A program made the translations under genes and the position numbers. Source: Fusarium oxysporum f. sp. lycopersici 4287 (lineage: Eukaryota; Ascomycota; Sordariomycetes; Hypocreales; Nectriaceae). Taken from it: DNA of 64,000 nt. The stretch is from the NCBI RefSeq assembly GCF_000149955.1, contig NC_030997.1, positions 1,534,714-1,598,713 on the forward strand. The letters are read 5' to 3'. The notes under the pieces were generated by a model. The model had not been told where the DNA came from. It was given only the letters and a program-made list of their open reading frames with translations, and searched no databases. Below, piece by piece: positions 23,831-35,300 of this stretch; positions within the stretch are counted from its first letter, which is position 1; each line of letters opens with the position of its first letter.

Positions 23831-25308
23831 TTACATCGGCCAGTAGGAATGAATATTGACATTCTTAATATCCTTTCGCACATCTGTCAGAAAAACCTCG
23901 ACTTCCTCTTTACTCCAGCCAAGTCCGCCCTGACCATCAGGGCGTGTGAAGACAGCGAGACTTAAAGCTGCCAAAGCATCTAGAGTGTTCTGCTGGGCCC
24001 AGGTACCTGTCAAAACCTTTAGTAGCTGCTGATAGGAAGTTCTTGACGGGGCTAACTGACCAATCTGCTTATGTTTGGGATCCTTGGGCCATCTGTTCAA
24101 AGGCCACTTGCGCTTCACAATGTTCACATCTACAAAGCCCGCTGCCTCAAGTTGATCCTTGTATTTCAACGCACTATCCATAGAACGACCATTCTTGGTG
24201 AAAATATCGTGTAGAAGTTCTGACCACTTGGATAGTGCTGAGTCTTTTGTCAGAGTGTCATCGTCGGAGAGGAGAGGATAGATGATGTCGATCATCTCTA
24301 TTCTGCCTCCAGGGTTGAGGTTGCTGTTGATACGTTTTAGACTTGATGAAAATGGTACGGGAGATGAGCTGGCATACTTGTAGCTTTCGCTGAAGAACTT
24401 GGGCCAGTCGAGAATGGAGCCTGTGAGAAAGCGAGCAAAGACAAAGTCAAATTTGTTAGAATAGTCCCATGGCTCCTCGAGATCGTCTACATAGAACGAG
24501 GCGTTGGGGGGAATGCTTTGAGATGTCAGTACGTTCCGTTACCATGAGAATGAATACATACACCGAAGGCTGAATCGGACTCAAGTCGACGCCAATGACC
24601 TGAAAAGTCAGTAATAGACTCCCAAGTCATCCTCGTAAAACTCACCTCGCACTCGGGATGCTCATCAGCTGTCCAATTTGTTAACGTCATGCTCGTTATT
24701 ATGTAGCTTGCAGTACTCACCAAACTCGATGGCCCAGATTCCAGTGCCACAGCCCGCATCAAAAGCGCGGTTGAGCGTCTTGGGCAAGGGAGCTGCGTGT
24801 AGTCTTTCGTCGAAAGTGAGCAGAAAGAGATGATGTTGAAGATCTGCGGGGTTATCTGATTAGAAAGGTAAGTGAGAAGGGAAGGTATGGTGTACCTAGT
24901 CGTTCGTTCTCAATCTATACCAGGTCAGTACTAATTACTATGTAAAGTGGAAAAAGGCATACCTCGTCATTAGGAAGTGCATAAGCTGTGTCAATTAGTT
25001 CAACTTCTTGTCGCATCTGCTGCACATCAGATCTTACCTCCATCCTTGTAAGCATGATAAGTCCTGCCATTCTCCTCACGATACCTCAAAATACTGGATC
25101 TTAGTGATGTAGTATCGCTACCGGTGTCCTATCAGACATTAGCTGCTGCGATCTTCCTGAAAATATCCACTTACGTCTCCGAGGGCGGAGTCAGCATCAG
25201 TGTTATCCTGAGCCGCCTATCAACTGATTAGCAAGACCCTGGAGGGTTTCAGTCACAGTAGATGCATACGTGCTCATCAACAGCAAGGGGGTCCTCGTCT
25301 GCGCACAT
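23831..25308 (-). CDS. UMTA/LaeA-like SAM methyltransferase
   Basis: Second LaeA-like methyltransferase, minus strand, with about eight or nine small exons starting at ATG 25308. Readable blocks are GRTYHAYKDG, DLQHHLFLLTF, the canonical SAM loop DAGCGTGIWAIEF, VIGVDLSPIQPS, FDFVFARFLTGS, NLNPGGRIEMID and the terminal exon 24295-23831 ending NVNIHSYWPM. The block order and several intron positions correspond to the gene at 16504-18012, so the two are paralogues. The gene is divergent from the methyltransferase at 25582 with only about 270 bp between starts. Membership in the metabolite cluster is uncertain: it lies beyond the PKS-NRPS and its promoter lacks the recurring CGGAGA motif. Exact exon borders at the 5' end are less sure. 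Confidence 0.78.
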
Positions 25309-25581
25309 CGTCAAGGGTTCGATTTAGTGTTTGACGTTAAGTTAGATCGAAATGGCGGTCGGCACGAGTGGAGTTTGGAGACGGATGATCTGTCACCAGT
25401 CACGTGTGATAAGAGTCACATTCCAGTCTGTATCACGATAACATCATACTAGCATCATAGCGGCTAGATCAGGATCACAACATCCCTGTCGATATTCAAG
25501 GCCCAGAGCGGGGTTTTGAGTGATATTGTCAGAACCAACACGCAAATCAACGACCAACAAACCAATCACTATCAAGTGTCT
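25309..25581. promoter_or_regulatory. Short divergent promoter between two methyltransferases
   Basis: Only about 270 bp separate the start codons of the divergent methyltransferase genes at 25308 and 25582, so they probably share regulation. A CACGTG E-box-type hexamer occurs at about 25401. The CGGAGA(A/T)T motif of the cluster promoters is not found here. Confidence 0.4.
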
Positions 25582-26352
25582 ATGCCCAGCATGTCTCACG
25601 CAGAGAAAACGCAATACGATTCGTTCGCGCCCAAGTATGCGTCTGTGGAGGAATTGCCCTGTTCGAAACTGGAGGGGCAGCTTGTGAGGAATGCTTTGGG
25701 GGATTGTACTGGCTTGAAGGTACTGGATCTTGGCGGTGGAAGCGGACTTCATGCGAGGAGGGCGATTGATGCTGGGGCTAGTGTTGTTGATGTTGTTGAC
25801 ATATCGCCCGAGATGATGAAAGCGGGTGAGGAGATTGAGCAGAGCCTTGGACGAAAGGATCGCATTCGTTGGTTCGAAGCTGATGTCACCAAGCCGGTCG
25901 CAGAGCAAGTCAAGTTGGAGGAGAGATACGACATCGTCATGGCCAATTGGGTTTTCGATCATGCCACCTCCGTTTCAGAGTTGAGAAGCATGTATGAGAA
26001 TGTCGTCAAGAGCTTGAAGCCTGGCGGAAAGTTCATCGGCGTGAGGTCAAAGAGCATCCGCGCCAATTACATGAGCTACGGAAAATACGGTGTCACCTTT
26101 ACCGATGTCACGGAGATCCCTGGCGGACTGAGGTACCAGGTCAACTGTGTGACCGAGCCACCGTTCTCATTTGAGGCAACTTCAATGGAATCGACTTTCT
26201 CGCTCTCTGATGACATTGGAAAGGAACTCGGACTGGTTGAGATACATGTTGCCCCAGCCGAAGAGACGGAGCTTGTCAAGAATGACCGCGAGTTCTGGGA
26301 GGATTATCTCAGGGACCCCAACTTTGTTGTTGTAGTGGCTAAGAAGGCGTAA
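25582..26352 (+). CDS. Class I SAM-dependent methyltransferase
   Basis: Single-exon methyltransferase of about 256 aa. The SAM-binding loop VLDLGGGSGLHARRA lies near residues 48-62, with the acidic residue VVDISPEMM after strand 2 and the post-motif segment DIVMANWVFDHA. It resembles small UbiE/tocopherol-type O-, N- or C-methyltransferases. I chose ATG 25582 because the longer frame begins with TTG at 25516; ATG 25591 is an alternative. It is convergent with the PKS-NRPS, with about 37 bp between stops, which suggests cluster membership. N- or O-methylation of a pyridone or tetramate would fit. Its promoter lacks the CGGAGA motif, so this role is an inference. Confidence 0.82.
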   Translation: MPSMSHAEKTQYDSFAPKYASVEELPCSKLEGQLVRNALGDCTGLKVLDLGGGSGLHARRAIDAGASVVDVVDISPEMMKAGEEIEQSLGRKDRIRWFEADVTKPVAEQVKLEERYDIVMANWVFDHATSVSELRSMYENVVKSLKPGGKFIGVRSKSIRANYMSYGKYGVTFTDVTEIPGGLRYQVNCVTEPPFSFEATSMESTFSLSDDIGKELGLVEIHVAPAEETELVKNDREFWEDYLRDPNFVVVVAKKA

Positions 26353-26389
26353 AGCGTGTTCCAATATGAGTTATCCTAGTATACAATGT

Positions 26390-29300
26390 CTACTCCTTGT
26401 TCCCCATGTACGGAAATATTATCCGTTGTCCTTTCTCCACTATAGCCTGCAAATACAATACAATTAGCTCTTCAATACCTTCCTTCCTCGCCTGCTCAAT
26501 CCAATCGTCCAAATCCAGCTCCCGAAACTCGCCCCTGTATGTCTCTTGCATGTATGAAGCGAACTCTGCTGGCGACACCTTGACACTACTCGAGTAATGC
26601 TTGAAAGCCACGCCTGAGTGCGTTCCTTGAGAGGATACGACAAACTCAGCAAAGGAGTCGGCGACATCCGCGACAGGGAGGAAGTCAAAGTAACCGCCGA
26701 CATTGAGGCTCGACACACGTGGTACAGCATTGACAAGCTTGGAATATCGCAGCAAGGCGTTGAGTGCATCTTCGATAGGAGCCTCGTCACCTACAATAGC
26801 GCAATGCCGATGGATTGAGACAGGCAGACCCCTCTCTGCATTCGCTGCTGCTGTTTCTGATAGTATCTCTAGGAATACTTCACCTGCCCATTTGGCTGCT
26901 GTGAACCCTTCTGATCCATCTATAGGAGGTTGATAGTCTTTAACGCTAATTGGTGGAAGGGCAGCATCTGTGTTGGGGTCGAGCAGCGTAACTCGGCTTG
27001 ATGAGATGTAATGAATAGGAACCCGGCGACCAAGAGCGAAGAGACCCATCTGTCGCGTCGACTCCACGTTAGGTGCACGAAGGGTTGAATAGTTGTTGAG
27101 ACAATGCCCTTGAGATCCCGCGAGAATGATAGTGTCGACAGTTGCTTGAAGGTGCTGGTACGTTTCTCTTTTGAGTCCCAGCATGGGTTCACTCAGGCTG
27201 CCAGGATACACCGTGACGCGATCATCCTTGAGGTGGCTGACCTCAGAGTCTGGGTCAACAGCGATGCAGTGGATGCGTGCGACTGACGGTCGGCTCAAGA
27301 GAGACTGGAGGATCTGCTTCCCCAGAAATGATGTTGAGCCAGTCATGAGAATCTCAAGACCAGACTCTGTCTTGATAGGAATTGTATCGCTTGAGTACTT
27401 CAAGTCGATAGACAGAGGTAAAGTTGTCTCGGCCTCCCAGTCAATCACCTCAGGCACATTTTCAGAGCCCTTCTGCTGCGTAATCAAACCCGCCATTCCG
27501 GCCAGCGTGCTAAAGCGGTACATGTCGCTGAGAGGCAGCGTAACGCCCATCGAGATCTCAATTGCACTTCGGAGCCTGACGAGAAGTAGGGAGTTGCCAC
27601 CAACGCGGAAGAAATCTGTGTCAGGCTCAAGTCTCGTTCTGTTGACAAGTCCCGCTTGAGATAGTACGTTGTGCCAAATGAGTCTCAACTCTCCTTCACC
27701 AAGCGTTGGCTTTCGGTCCGATACCTTCTTCAAAGGCTCACATGATGCGGGTGTTGTAGGTAGAGGCAAGGCTGCTATAGCACGACGATCAACCTTTCCA
27801 CTGCTATTCAACGGCAGCTTCTCCAATTCTATGACCAATGCAGGTCTCATGTACTGAGGAAGTGGCAAGGTACTCGCCAACTCTTGCAATTTCGAGGTAT
27901 CCATAGAAGGTCCCGGGGTCAGCACAACATGCGCAACGAGGAAAGCTGGATCACCACGGACAGTGACAACAACATCCTCGAGAGAATCATTGAAACGCTG
28001 TAGCATGACGTTGGCGACATCATCAAGATCGACGCGTAGCCCACGAAGCTTGACAGTCGTATCACCGTCCATACGGCCCATGAACTGAAGATCGCCATCA
28101 GCACGGATGAGGCCCTTGTCTCCAGTACGATACATCGTAGTCCACCACTTTTCAGTATGCTCAGCTGTCGCAAACGGGTTCGGCACAAACTTCTGCGAGG
28201 TTGACTTCTCGTCGAGATAGCCGAGCGCAACGCCAACGCCGCCAACGCAGATCTCACCGGTGAGTCCCTGCGGAACGACGTGCCCATTCTCATCAAGAAT
28301 GTAGATGGAAGTGTTGGGGTTCGCTGGACCAACAGATGAGTAAACACTGTCGTCTCCATCATTGTCGAGGTCAATCATCTTCATGGTAGCGCAGCATGAG
28401 ATCTCAGTGGGCCCGTAACAATCGGTGAGAGCTGGAGGATGTTGCAACGTCTTTAAAGCCGTCTTCAGCTGAGCAGTGATGGCTTCACCACCAGAAGTCG
28501 CGTGTCGCCAAGATTGCATTGCCTTCACAGTTTGACCTCCATGTCGAATGAGCATGAGATACTCAGTGGGAGTTCCCAACGTGAATGTGACTCGCTCATC
28601 AGTCATGAGCTTACTCAAGGCGAAAGGATCACCACGACTTTCACAAGGCGCTATTACCAGTGTACCACCAAGTGCGAGAGCCATGAAAGCTTGGGCAAGG
28701 GACATGTCGAAGCCAAGAGCACTCTGCTGAAGAACAACCTCTCGACGGAGAGAGAGCTTCAAGCTCTTGGTGGCGACATAGTTGATGATTCCCCGTGAAG
28801 AGAGTCTGATACCCTTTGGCGTACCTGTCGAACCGCTTGTGAAAAGGACGAAAGTCGTTTCATTCTCACTCTCTAGGTTTGCTGCAGTAATGGCCTCGGT
28901 CGAGTTGGGCATGTCAGTCAACGAAAGGACAGGCGCCCCATTGGAGAGATGGTAAGCACGCTCCTTGGTAGAGCTTTCGCAGAGTATCAGATCAGGTCTG
29001 ACAGCCTGGAGAATGACCTTCAGTCGCTCATCAGGCAACTTGCCATCCAAAGGAACATAGACGCAACCTGAACGGATGATGGCCAACATGGAGATGACCC
29101 AACATGCGGTCGGCTCGCAGAGAACAGCTACCCGTGAACCAGGCTGGAGCTGAGACTGGATGGTTGAGGCAAGGCTGTTGACCCTGACCGCAAGTTCTTC
29201 ACAGGTGAGCTGACCATCGGCATCTTTGACAGCGGCATCATGAGGGCTCCTCTTGATAGCCTCATCCACCTTCTCTGTTAGCGTTGAGGGCCATTCGTAG

Positions 29301-32300
29301 TCCACCATATCCCCATACCCAAGCGATAGTGCCTTGTCGATACCGGTTTGATCGTAAAGGCTGATGGTCTCCAACGTCTTGCTTACATCTCGCGATGCAT
29401 CGTGCAACAATGCCAGATATGTAGATAATAGAGTGTCGGTTCCTTCTCTTGTATACAAATCTTCTCTTGCAACAACTTGTACGTAAGTCGTGTCATTGTT
29501 GGGCGTAACACTAAAAGCAAGATCGTAAGGACTTTGAGCATCAAAGCCATCCTTGAACTGTAGGTTGCTTCCACCAAGCGGGATTTTGGAGAAGTTTCCT
29601 TGTCGATAGTTCATGGCGACTTGGAAGAGTGGTGTACTGGTTGACTCTCGAGGGACGTTCGCCTTGTCGAGAATGACATCAAAAGGAACTCCGATGTTGG
29701 TTTGTGCTGTTCGATAATGCCGAGCTGTTCTCATCACTAGATCTGAGAACCTCACATCCTTCTGAATGTCGAAGCGAAGGGGCAGTAAGTTCAGGAAGAA
29801 GCCGATGGTCTGTAAGCTACTTTCGCTGCGGTTCGCATCTGTGACACCGATACAGATGTCCTCCACACCCAAAAGCTTGTTGAAGAGTGTTTGCAGCGCG
29901 GCAAGGTAAAAGTAGAAAGGAGTGATACGCAGAGACTGGCTTGCTCGCTTGATCTGGTCCGAGAGCTCGCTTCCAATGTCGATGAGAGACTCGACGTTAT
30001 GATACGTCTTGGGAATAGGCCGTGACTTGACACGAGCGAATGGGAATAGTGGAAGAGTGCCTGCACTTGGTGAGTGCAATTTGGTCCAGTACGAGATCCT
30101 GTCGTCCATCTGGCCGCTCTCGACGGCCCTTCGTTCCTCGACTGAGATGTCCATGTACTGCTTCGGTGACGAATTGAGCTTGTGTCCCATGTATACGGCG
30201 TTGAGATCTCGCAGGAAGAGATGCATGCTCACGCCATCCATAGCAATGTGATGGTAGGCGATAATGAGGGAGTGCTCTTCAGGTCCATGAGTGACAAGTA
30301 TGACTCTGAGAATATCTCCATCAGAGAGTTGCCAAACATGGTTTCGCCAGGTCTTAGTCTCATGTTCCAAAGCGTGACCATCTTCATCCTTGACATGCTT
30401 GAGGTAGTCTCTCGCTGAAGCAAGCAGGCCTTGAACAGGCTCGCCGCTTCCCGGTCGGGTAAAGAAACACGTTCTCAACGAGTCATGGTGATTTGCCACA
30501 GTGGATACGGCCCTCTTCAGTCGTGCAATCTGGATGTTTCCAGTGGCTTTATACACGTAGACGCAGTTGTACGAGGTATCATCTTTGGAGAACTGACTTA
30601 GAAACCATAACCTATATACAATTTAGCTAAAGTACATCCTGTATACTGCCATGAAACATCTACCTCGACTGAGCATACGACAGCTTCTCCACTCGTTCTA
30701 ACTCCTTTTCCTGCTTGACCTCCTCTTGCTGCTCCGTTTCCCCAACTGTACTCGGTGTGGTTGCATGACCTGATCTGACGGGNNNNNNNNNNNNNNNNNN
30801 NNNNNNNNNNNNNNNNNNNNNNNNNNNNNNNNNNNNNNNNNNNNNNNNNNNNNNNNNNNNNNNNNNNNNNNNNNNNNNNNNNNNNNNNNNNNNNNNNNNN
30901 NNNNNNNNNNNNNNNNNNNNNNNNNNNNNNNNNNNNNNNNNNNNNNNNNNNNNNNNNNNNNNNNNNNNNNNNNNNNNNNNNNNNNNNNNNNNNNNNNNTC
31001 TCTTTAGCGTGTTCGACACTTAAGATTCTTTGAGTGACAGAGGCCGTCGATCTTGGACTTCTTTCAAAGTACCATTGACCGAATCTCACCCGCCCAAGTA
31101 GTGAGTTCGATTCCGTCACCCCAGTTAGTGACGCCTCGGACGTTGGAGACTGTCCTGAAGTCATCTGCAGCCATTGTCTCAATCTTTGGCTCTGGAAGCC
31201 AACAAGAAGAGCAAGCAGCAAGCCCTCTCTTCGGAACCAGCGGCGTCCAGTCGTTCCCAAGATGCGAATGTTACTCTTGGCCTGCTCGAGACGCATCAAC
31301 ATCCTTGGAACCTTCTTCCTCACGAACAAAGTGTGAGAAGCGAGGGTTGTTGACCCAAGGAGGTCGAGCCTTTAGTCGACGCCGTGTAGTTGAAAGGCTG
31401 GATACCTGAGACCATTTCTATCGTGTCGTCATCAGTCACTCCAGGCTTGCTAGCCGCGACAGCTTCAGCAAAGATCTGATGAGCATCAGACTCCGAAATA
31501 GGCATGTAAAAAGCCTTCTTCAGCCGCTCCATAAGTGTTGGGCCCTTTGCAGCGATGTATCCAACATCGGCGACCATGCCCAAAGCCATGACCGAAGCGG
31601 CAAGACCCTTTTCACGTCTCTGCTGAGCGATGGCTGCTTGGAATAGAGACGCAGCGTTGTAGTTGGACTGACCAGCGTTTCCAACAACAGAACTCATCGA
31701 CGAGAACAAGACGAAGAAGTCGAGAGTCGGCTCTGAGAATATGTCGCTTAGATGGATGGTTCCATCAACCTTGGGTGCAAACACATCGCTCAGTGCATCA
31801 GGCTCCATCTTAACGAACAGCTGATCCTTCAGAACAAGTGCACCGTTGCAAACACCACCAACAGGGGGGAGATTCTTGACAGAATCGCAGACAGACTGTA
31901 CAGAGTCACGTTTGGATACATCCATGGGGTAAACTCTGACAATGGCGCCCAAATCTTCCATCTCTTGAAGCCAGAGCTGGTCGACCTGTGCTCTGCGACT
32001 GGTGAGGACGATGTACTTGGCACCGTTCTCGACCATCCAACAACAGAGCGAGCGACCAAAGTCTGAGACAAGACCGACCATGAGGTAGGTCTTGTCGTTG
32101 GAGAAGAGGCCTTGCCCGCTGATGGGGCGGATGGTAACGCTAACGGGCTGGGGGTTGGTCCAGTCGATGATAGTGCGCGTGAGGTCGAGGGCTGGAAGAG
32201 AGGTGATGTCTTGGACAGAGACGGCCGCTGTCGGTGACGAGAGGTGTGATTGGCGGCTGAAGTGATAAGCAGTCTCAAGCAATTGAGCAGTGTTGGAGGC

Positions 32301-35300
32301 CAATGCATGACTGGGCTTGAAGTTGATGGTCTCAAACAGGTGAGAAAGGTGCTGCTTGATCTTGTCGTCGGTCTTCTCGGAGAGATCGACGAATTGACTG
32401 ATACCTCGAGGGAGGACATGCTGAATGGTTCGTATGGATGCTCTGGGGTGGATGAAAATCGAGTCGGAGTGGACCTCAGAGCTGGCAAAGACGAGTTTGC
32501 GAGAGGTTTGGGCGGTAAGGGCACTCTGTATGTCAGTGCTTGCACCGTAGATCAGAACGTTGCCATCTCCAGTGCTAGGTGCAGCTGATGGGATGCTCGA
32601 AAGGATGAGGGATGCAGTCAAGTTGAGAGCCATACCGACCATCAGGTCAGTCTGTTCGTGTGTAGGCTCCGCCTCAGCAACGACAAATGCATCTGTTGCT
32701 GGGCCTGAGACTGTTGAGCTGTGGCGAGGAGTGATGGCCATGGTGACTTTACCCTCACTCTTGCCGATGCAAAGAACTCGTGCGTCATCCTCGCAGAATG
32801 GAAGTGAAAGTGAGTGCTCCACTTGGATGGTGGTAATGCCGTCACCAGTGAGGGACTTGGCCCAAGGTGCCTTTTCCTCAAGACAGAGACCGCCCTCAGT
32901 ATCGGTCAGAACAACTTCCGTCTGGCTCAGAGAAACCTCTTTGGTAATCTTCCTCCTCTGAGAGTTCAACCGATTATTCCTCTCTTGGTCAGGCACCACC
33001 CTGGGAATCGTCACAAGACCGTCCCTCAGTAGCACCTCCGGCTCTGTACTCCACAAGATCGGTGTCTTGGTAAACTCAGCTGACTTGGCAAGCTTGAGTT
33101 TCAAGAACGCCTCAACCACCATCTTCGCATCAACACTCGAGGCTTTGGGAAGATCAAGGAACTGAAGGTTCAATTGAGGCAGCTCGTTGATGATAGCGCG
33201 CCCAAGCCCGATTGTCATATTGGCGTATGGGTTCTCATCGAGACGACCTGCTGTGAGCCAGAGGACGTGTGATGAGTGGGAGAACAGAGACTGGAGGTTG
33301 CTAAGACGCGAAGAGGTCATGGGAGTAGAGAAGATGGGCTTTTCGAGTTCGGTGAGACAGATGACTGATGTTTCACTGCTGAGATGCTTGTCTGATAGGG
33401 AGTCGATACTGTCGACGACCGTAACTTGATCTGCGACTCGGGATGCAAGGCGCTGAATGCTCTTGACGATTCGAGAGATGGGTAGAGTCTTGCCACCAAT
33501 GATGAGAAGTCGCTGTTCCAGTGGAATCTCGTCGAGGAACGACAGCGGCTCCTGGAGCATCGTGACCCTCTCATCAGCGGCTTGCGATACGAGCACAGAG
33601 CACACATGCTTGAGAGAGTCAGGCAAGTCAGTAACATACTTATCCGCTCCCGTAAAGCCCGAATCTCGGAGAATCTCATCCCACTCCGTCAACCCAATTC
33701 CCGGACCACGAGCTCTTCCCTCATCGACGCCAAGCCACCAACCAGGCAAACCACCCATAAGAAACATCATTTGGAGATAGTAGCCTGTGACTTCAACCAT
33801 TATAAGATAGCCACCAGGCTTGAGAAGTTTGCGAACGTTGGTCATGGTTTCGTTGAGGTTGCGAGTGGCGTGGAGGACGTTGGCGGCTAGAACGACATCC
33901 TGACTACCTTCGAGAATGCCTTGGCCTGTTGGGTCGTTCTCAATGTCGAGGACCTTGTATTCGAGATGCTTGCTGTGTGCATGGAAGCGAGTTTTGGCGG
34001 CTTCGAAGAATCCAGCTGAGATGTCGGTGTACGTGTATCGACCATATGTGTCTCCAATGGCGTTGAGGACTGAGTTCGTCGTTCCACCTGTGCCAGCTCC
34101 GATCTCAAGGATGTTGAGACGAGGGTATCGATGGGACAAATTCTGGAAAAGCTCTGCGACAATTCTGTTGAGAGGTTGCATGGCTCTGCCGTCGGTGTAG
34201 AGGTTGCTCAACATGTTATCGACAAGCATGACCTCCAAGAGCTGGGTGTCGGATGTCATGACGCCAACGAGGTTCTCGGCCACAGCGTGAATGAGCTTAA
34301 GATCAGCTTGCTCAGGATACTTGTCCTTGTACTCCTGGATTAACTCTTCGGTATCATCAAACCACTCCTTCTGCGCAGTTGGGTGCTTCTCATCCCTCGT
34401 CTCCTGGAGAACCTCCTTCGCAGCCTTGTAGAAGGCTTGATGGAACCACTTCCAGTCCTGTACGTCCGTGTCTGACAGGTGATCAAAGGTCTTCCTGATG
34501 AAGTAGAAAGACGTGCGGTCAATGGCTTCGGCAAGGTCAAGTTCTTGCTCATCAGGGTTGATCTCATCGAGATTCTCGGAAGAGTCCAAGATATCAGCGC
34601 GCCAGATTGTCTTGGAGAACATGTGTCGATCATCAGAGGAGCTTGCCTCGGTGAACAGCTTCAAGGTGAGACCTTCAGCTTGCAAACCAGTCTTACCATC
34701 GGGGCTGATGATATGTACATCTCCTCTGAAGGTGTTGGACGTTGTCTCGGTAATGAAAGTATCAACGTCAAAGTTGATCTCGCCTGGTACTCCCTCGTAG
34801 TTGGTGTTTGGAGCAATCGCCAGCCTATCAATCTTGACAGGTAGGTACGGTGCCCAAAGAGCTCCACTGAGAGGTGTACACATAGCAGCGATAATGGAGT
34901 GGAATGCAACGTCCAAAGGTCCTGGGTGCATGACATACTGGTCGCCCACTTCGGACTTGTCCCAGGTTGCCTTTGTCGTAGCGTATCCCATGGTTCGCTG
35001 AACAGACTTGAGACCTCGGAAGAGACCCTGATAGTTGAGACCAATGTTGAGAAGTGAGTCATAATACTCCTGGGTGTCGACAGGTGTAATACCCGACTTT
35101 CCAAGTGCTCGCGGTGGAAGATCATAGTCCGAAGGCTCACCAAAGTCAATGGTGATCAAACCGGTGCAGTTCCTCTCCAGGGTTGCTTCAACTTCGGCGG
35201 GACAAGTATGGCAAGAGAACTCTCCGTAGAAAACATCCTCGTCAACATGGCCGCCAATCTTTTTGACAGAGAAGATAGACTCAATACCAGGATTGTTCTC

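Noticed and set aside
30598..31329. Frames containing long X runs across the gaps
   Set aside because: Artefacts of translating N bases; the real gene runs in other frames.
33664..33671. CGGAGAAT match inside the PKS coding region (also 2747, 19069 and 47116 in coding or pseudogene sequence)
   Set aside because: Coding or pseudogene position and background frequency; not counted as regulatory sites.
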